Shown here: in pieces, positions 59,430 through 64,000 of the stretch
Layout of the letters: each line of letters opens with the position of its first letter
Numbering within the stretch: the stretch's first letter is position 1
Origin: Anniella stebbinsi
Taxonomy: Eukaryota; Chordata; Lepidosauria; Squamata; Anniellidae
Length of the DNA stretch: 64,000 nucleotides
Assembly (NCBI GenBank): GCA_029215795.1
Contig: JARDYH010000003.1
Coordinates: 92,350,609 to 92,414,608 of the forward strand
Direction of reading: 5' to 3'
Translations under genes and position numbers: made by a program
The notes under the pieces: model-generated
Database searches by the model: none
Seen by the model: the letters and a program-made list of their open reading frames with translations, nothing else
Told to the model about the DNA's origin: nothing

Positions 59430-59760
59430 GAAGTTGTAATTTGTGCCAGTGCCGCTCCCAAGCTGTTTCTACACCTAATTCAAAGTTCTGGCATTAATCT
59501 ACAAAGCCTCAATGTCTTAGGACCGGGTGACATGAAGTTGTCTCCTTCCATACGTATGTGCTTGTACCCTAAGATAATAGTCAGAGGCTCTTCTCCAGTG
59601 CTCCCACCAAATGATGTGAGGCAGATTGCTAATGAGGAGAGGGGCTTGTCAGTGGTGGCACCTCAGTTGTGGAATGCCCTCTCTAGCAAGGCTTGCCTGG
59701 CACCTATGTTGTCATCTTTTTGGTGCCAGGTGAAAACTTTTTGTGCTGAAACATGGACTA
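59430..59760 (+). mobile_element. L2 LINE C-terminal fragment, sense, old
   Basis: AACTATAAAGCC-like start degraded; clear later part encodes ERGLSVVAPQLWNALSSKA and PMLSSFWCQVKTF, the conserved L2 C-terminal pattern. Confidence 0.6.
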
Positions 59761-59849
59761 GGGTAGATAGAGCAGTGGAGTAATCAAAAAGATTTGAACT
59801 GTTGGCAAGTCAAATATTGTCAAATAACAATAAAATATTGTCAAAACAG

Positions 59850-61156
59850 CCTCAAAGTTACCAGCGCGTGCACTACCATCTTTAGGTCTTCCAACTCTAG
59901 GAAGGGGCATAACTCGCATATCAGCCGAAGCTGATAGTAGGCACTCCTGGCTGTCGCATCTATCTGGGCTGTCATTTGGAGCGACGTATCCAGGAGTACC
60001 CCCAAGTTGCGAACACAGTCTTTCAGGGGGGGGTGTAACCCCATCCAGAACTGGTTGACACACCTCCAAACCCAGGTTGTAGCCTTTGACAGCAAGCACC
60101 TCCGTTTTGTCTGGATTCAGTTTCAGTTTGTTTTTCCTCATCCAGCCCATTACCACCTCCAAGCATTCTTTCAGAGGAGACACACTATCCTTAGCTGACG
60201 ATGTTGTTGAAGGCATAGAGAAATATATTTGGGTGTCATCAGCGTATTGATAGCACCCCACCTCATGCCTCCGGATGATCTCTCCCAGCGGTTTCATATA
60301 AATGTTAAACAGCATTGGGGAAAGGATGGCACCTTGTGGTACACCACATAGCAGGTCCTTCTTTGAAGAGCAGCTATCCCCAAGCATCACCATCTGGAAC
60401 CTGCCCGAGAGATAGGACCGGAACCACTGAAGCAATGTGCTCCCGATTCCCAATTCCCCCAGGCGCTCCAGGAGGATACCATGGTCGATGATATTGAAAG
60501 CTGCTGAGAGGTCCAGGAGTACCAACAGGGACACACTCCCCCTGTCAATACTCAGGCGTAGATCATCCACTAAGGCAACCAAAGCGGTCTCAACTCTGTA
60601 TCCTGCCCTGAAGCCGGTTTGAAATGGGTCTAGAAAGTCAGTGTCATCCAAAACTGCTTTGAGTTGGAAGGCAACCACCCTCTCGTTCACCTTGCCCAAA
60701 AATGGAAGATTTGATACTGGCCTGTAGTTATTAAGGCCTGTAGTTATTAAGCTCCAGGGCATCCAGGTAGGGCTTTTTTAGAAGCAGCCATACCACCGCT
60801 TCTTTTAAACATGATGGAAAACTCCCCTCCCTGAGAGATGCATTAATAATATATTGTAATTGTGATATAACTGCATCTCCTCCCTGGGCGACCAGCCAAG
60901 AAGGACAGGGATCGAGAGGGCAAGTCGTCCTCACTCGTCCAAGCAGCTTGTCCATGTCCTCAGTGCGCACCAACTGAAACTGATCCAGTGCAATCCTACT
61001 CGCAGAGTCACTGGACACTCCATTGTCAGCCTCTGCTATAATGGCGGCATCTAAATTGGCTCTTATCCGAGAGATTTTATCTGTCAAATGATTGTTAAAG
61101 GCATCACAGCGAACTACCAAAGGCTCTAAGGTCGGATTTTCTGCACGTATTGCCAC
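59850..61156 (-). pseudogene. L2 reverse transcriptase, broken by a 16-bp tandem duplication
   Basis: Reading on the minus strand: HLTDKISRIRANLDA, CPLDPCPSWLV, INASLREGSFPSCLKEAVV and LKKPYLDALELNNYRP (pre-RT and finger region). The frame then shifts at a perfect 16-bp tandem repeat (60719-60734 and 60735-60750). The second frame has YRPVSNLPFLGKVNERVVA, LLVLLDLSAAFNIIDHGILL (motif A; the family usually has DTIDH), VPQGAILSPMLFNIYMKP and QYADDTQIYFS. It then shifts again near the KDCVRNLGVLLD segment. Inactive. Confidence 0.75.
60719..60750. repeat. 16-bp perfect tandem duplication in the L2 frame
   Basis: GGCCTGTAGTTATTAA occurs twice back to back. Other L2 copies would need only one copy to keep NNYRPVSN in frame, so this is a local duplication. 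Confidence 0.9.
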
Positions 61157-61165
61157 CCCATAGGA

Positions 61166-64000
61166 ACGGAGATGTTCTCTATGTCGTAGTTAAACCCATA
61201 ACTACATGTATTGAAATATGATGTGTAAATCCCAGTGTCATTTTAAAATGCATTTTTTGGTCTCTGAACAGAGTAAAGACTATTCCAGGCAACTGGTCAA
61301 CATTACAGAGATATGTTCCATATGGTGGTCAATATTGTATTCTTGCAAATCGGGCAGATTAGGAATGCTTATTGATGGAATTGACCAAGTTGCAGTAATT
61401 TCTCTAGTAGGGTTTTGCCTAATCTTGACTTTTTAAATGTTAATTTAAAGGACTTTTATAATGTAATACCAAAAACTTTGATGTAAACAGCATGAAAGAC
61501 TTCCAGTGGTATCTATAAAGCGGAAAGTATGTGTGCGTCACGTATGTCTGGAAATGTTTACCCACTTCCAGACGAGTTAGAAACTTGACATGGTGACACA
61601 GTGATAGGTCTGGCTGTACAATGTACCAGAAAAACCTAAAAACATGAATTTTGGGGTTTAGGTATTTTTAAATAATTTAATAAAAACCTAAGTTTATGCC
61701 TACAACACCCAGCATGCCTTGGGTGGAACTTCCAGCATGCCTTGGACAGGAGGCCAGACTTACTGGCCTTTGGCGGTCATTGTGAGTGGCTGCTGCGTGT
61801 CTTTTACAACCCTGACTCCTGAGGTTGGTCTCAAGCAGTCAACCCAATTCCACATAAAATGAAACAACCCACATAAATGGGCTGCATCCATTTGTGGTGC
61901 CTCTTCCCGCCCTCTGCATGGTTTTAAAATGTAACTAGATACAACATCATGACTTTGAGGGGCCAAACATGCTCAAAGTCATTTCACCCTGGTATCGCTG
62001 TTTTCTCAGAATCTGGGGGAAGCAAGTGTGTAGTAGCCTTTGCCCTTAAGACGGAGGGAGGAAGGGGAGGCACTCTGTGCATGCTCAGAAACAGACACGA
62101 CAAAGTGGGGGAAGTGCCTTGCCCAGTCCCGGCCCTTCAGTACAAGCTCCAAATGGAGCATTTGGTGGGTGAGAAGCACAGGCCAAGGCAGTCCCAGCAG
62201 GATTGGCCGGAGCTGGGTGCATTCACTGACAGCTGCTTACATCCCCTCCTTGGTGATGCTACCCCTTCACGCCCTATTGAAGAGCAGCATCGGCAACAAG
62301 AGGATGTCTCAGAGGATGTGGGCACCTGCAGGCTGCCAAAAGCATGCTGGGAGGTGTAGTACTGGCATGTAGAGTGGCTGATTTAAAATAAAGTAGGGGT
62401 GAGCAAACCCTGATCTCTCACTAACTGTCTTTGTTCTCCTTCTAACTGACTTTCCCCAACTGTCACTCACCCCCCCCCCCCCAATTCCATTCTAGCCTCA
62501 GCTATATCAGTCAATCCTCCACTCTTCTGTCTCAATGGTATAGTCAGGCTTTTACATAAAAATCATAAACTTTATTCAGAACCAAGATGGCCTGCTTTCC
62601 AGTTGTTTTCCACCACATCTCAGATGGTGTTCAAAGATTAACACGTTATTCAGGGACCTAGGCTTATGCCTACAACTCCCAGCATGCCGTGGGCAGGAGA
62701 GAAGACTTATCAGGTTTTGGCAGCCGTTATCTGGTAGTGGCCCATCCTCCTGGGCCTGAAGGGAGAGCGGCTGGAGCCAACTGCCTCAGTTGCTAGGCCC
62801 TATCGGGAGCAGGCCCATTGCCAACGGCAACCAAGCAAACTGTCAGTCGGCCAGCCAGCTCCCTCACCGCCTACCTATGAGCACCAATTGCACAGTGTAG
62901 TGTGGACTGGCTCAGCTGGACTTCACTTCCCATGAGCTTCAGCAGCAGAGAACCGGGGAGTGGGGAACTAATTTAATCTGTTTTAAAGTTACCTCACAGG
63001 CCTAAGACTGGCCTACCTTGAAGGGTTGTCATGAGGGTGAGAGAGGAAAAAAGAAATGAATTTAATTTGTTTAAAGGTTAACTCAGGCCAGCTGCTTTAA
63101 GATGATTACCTCACAGACATATATTTTAGGGGGCCCAAGCAACGCCGGGTAGAAACTTGAAATCAAGCATGCTGATAGATCTGGCTATACAATGTAATGT
63201 CATAAACATTATTCATGGACCCGAGCAACGCCGGGGCATAACAACTAGTTTTATATATAGCTAATCACATCCAAATTTCCTGTTTTATGGATGCATTAAT
63301 ATTTTTGAACATTTGCTGTTGGCATTCATTGATTTGAGATTTAGCCATCTTGTTCTAGGATATGATCCGGCTCCCCTTGAAGTATGTGGGAATGCAATGT
63401 TGTTGTTTTTAATTTCAGTAGGATGTTACTAGTCCTGTGATATTTTTAAAATTAAAATAACCAAGAATTAAAATTCTTGGTTATTTGGTCTTTAATTCTG
63501 ACAGGCAGTTTCACCACATTTCTGAGTTGCCAAAATCCAGCTGAGAATCCAGTTTATTAATTCTTTTCAACCCTGCATCTTATAATAAGCAATGGCTGCA
63601 CAAATCTAATCTTTTTATTACTTCATGATGCTGGGAAGATTTAAGGCTACCATGCTGGTTAAAGAAGACATGAATTTGCATTTCTTTATTTTTTGACATT
63701 TAAGTTTATTGCTCGATGGAGTGTTCTGCCACTAATCCCATTCATATAGATTACTTTGATTCCTATCATGTCACAAATGCCAAAAAACAAAGAAATTGAC
63801 AGAATGCATCAATTCTCTGTCCTCAGTAGGGTGCAGCAGTTGAACCATGAAGCCAGTCCTAGCAACATCAGTTCAGTTATCTGTTAAACAGTGATGAAAA
63901 TAGTTAATGTATTCAGTCATCATTTTGCTGATCCTCCAAACTATGATTGGAGAATTGGAAAGAAGCAATAGACTTGAGGGCTCCTTTCTGTCCCCACCCA
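61166..64000. other. Intron sequence with repeated CCCAGCATGCC and AACGCCGG motifs
   Basis: 61690-61770 and 62665-62730 share GCCTACAAC.CCCAGCATGCC ... GACTTA ... GG.TTTTGGC and look like two copies of one unclassified repeat. 61580-61625 and 63150-63200 share AGAAACTTGA ... GATAG.TCTGGCT.TACAATGTA. 63130-63250 has GGCCCAAGCAACGCCGGGT and ACCCGAGCAACGCCGGGG about 75 bp apart. A poly-C run lies at 62470-62482. No CAMK1D exon is visible. Confidence 0.4.

Larger units (their letters stand above)
59850..61165 (-). mobile_element. L2 LINE lacking both ends, antisense
   Basis: Covers the region upstream of RT (61156 onward) and the RT up to about LVTLRL/NFEA, then stops abruptly at 59850 without the C-terminal block, UTR or tail. 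A LINE without its 3' end is unusual and implies a deletion or rearrangement. Confidence 0.7.

Noticed and set aside
61949..62372. Overlapping ORFs of 110-136 codons
   Set aside because: GC-richer repeat sequence without domain content; two frames are equally open.

Overview
The window is vertebrate, most likely squamate (lizard or snake), nuclear DNA lying inside one large gene. The only host coding sequence I can support is two exons of CAMK1D (calcium/calmodulin-dependent protein kinase ID) on the + strand. One (39018-39154) encodes the end of the kinase N-lobe through the HRDLK catalytic loop. The other (49105-49231) encodes PEN, the DFG motif and the activation loop. Exon-intron borders and reading phase agree with the kinase family, and the intron between them is 9,950 bp. 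The 39 kb before and 14.8 kb after are also CAMK1D intron. The squamate assignment rests on many L2-clade LINEs with (ATT)n tails, CR1 3' ends of reptilian type, tRNA/CORE SINEs and abundant short inverted-repeat DNA transposons. It is an inference from repeat style, not from a database.

Nearly everything else is mobile DNA. Region 1: 0-3.8 kb is AT-rich intron with old SINE/LINE scraps and a 345-bp repeat with an inverted partner at 56.6-56.9 kb. Region 2: 3792-10460 is a GC-rich, almost complete PIF/Harbinger transposon in antisense orientation. It has a DDE transposase (catalytic D220, D308 and E344 all present, but the ends of the protein fall in other frames) and a 940-codon Myb/SANT-like partner protein with a run of about sixteen 12-residue Pro/Ala/Lys repeats. 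Region 3: 10.5-17.6 kb carries two 320-bp palindromic hAT-type MITEs. Region 4: 17.6-20.2 kb is a decayed CR1 LINE. Region 5: 23-35 kb is a dense mosaic of MITEs, including nested insertions with perfect target duplications. Region 6: 35-39 kb holds microsatellites and further MITEs. Region 7: 39-49 kb, the inter-exon intron, holds a MITE split by an L2 LINE and a 5'-truncated L2 with an open reverse-transcriptase frame. Region 8: 50-64 kb holds another MITE copy, a SINE, a 36-bp perfect palindrome, LINE-in-LINE nesting, a Harbinger-type MITE whose empty site is preserved at the start of the window, and a further L2 reverse transcriptase.

The most interesting biology is the PIF/Harbinger system: an autonomous-looking element plus several non-autonomous derivatives (23.2, 37.5, 44.3, 46.3 and 56.9 kb) with related GGCTG... 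ends and, in the clearest cases, 3-bp target duplications. The right end of the big element carries repeated copies of the terminal motif, suggesting how short derivatives could arise. A second CpG-rich MITE family (28.6, 34.1 and 50.3 kb) also makes 3-bp duplications. All identities and families were judged by eye.
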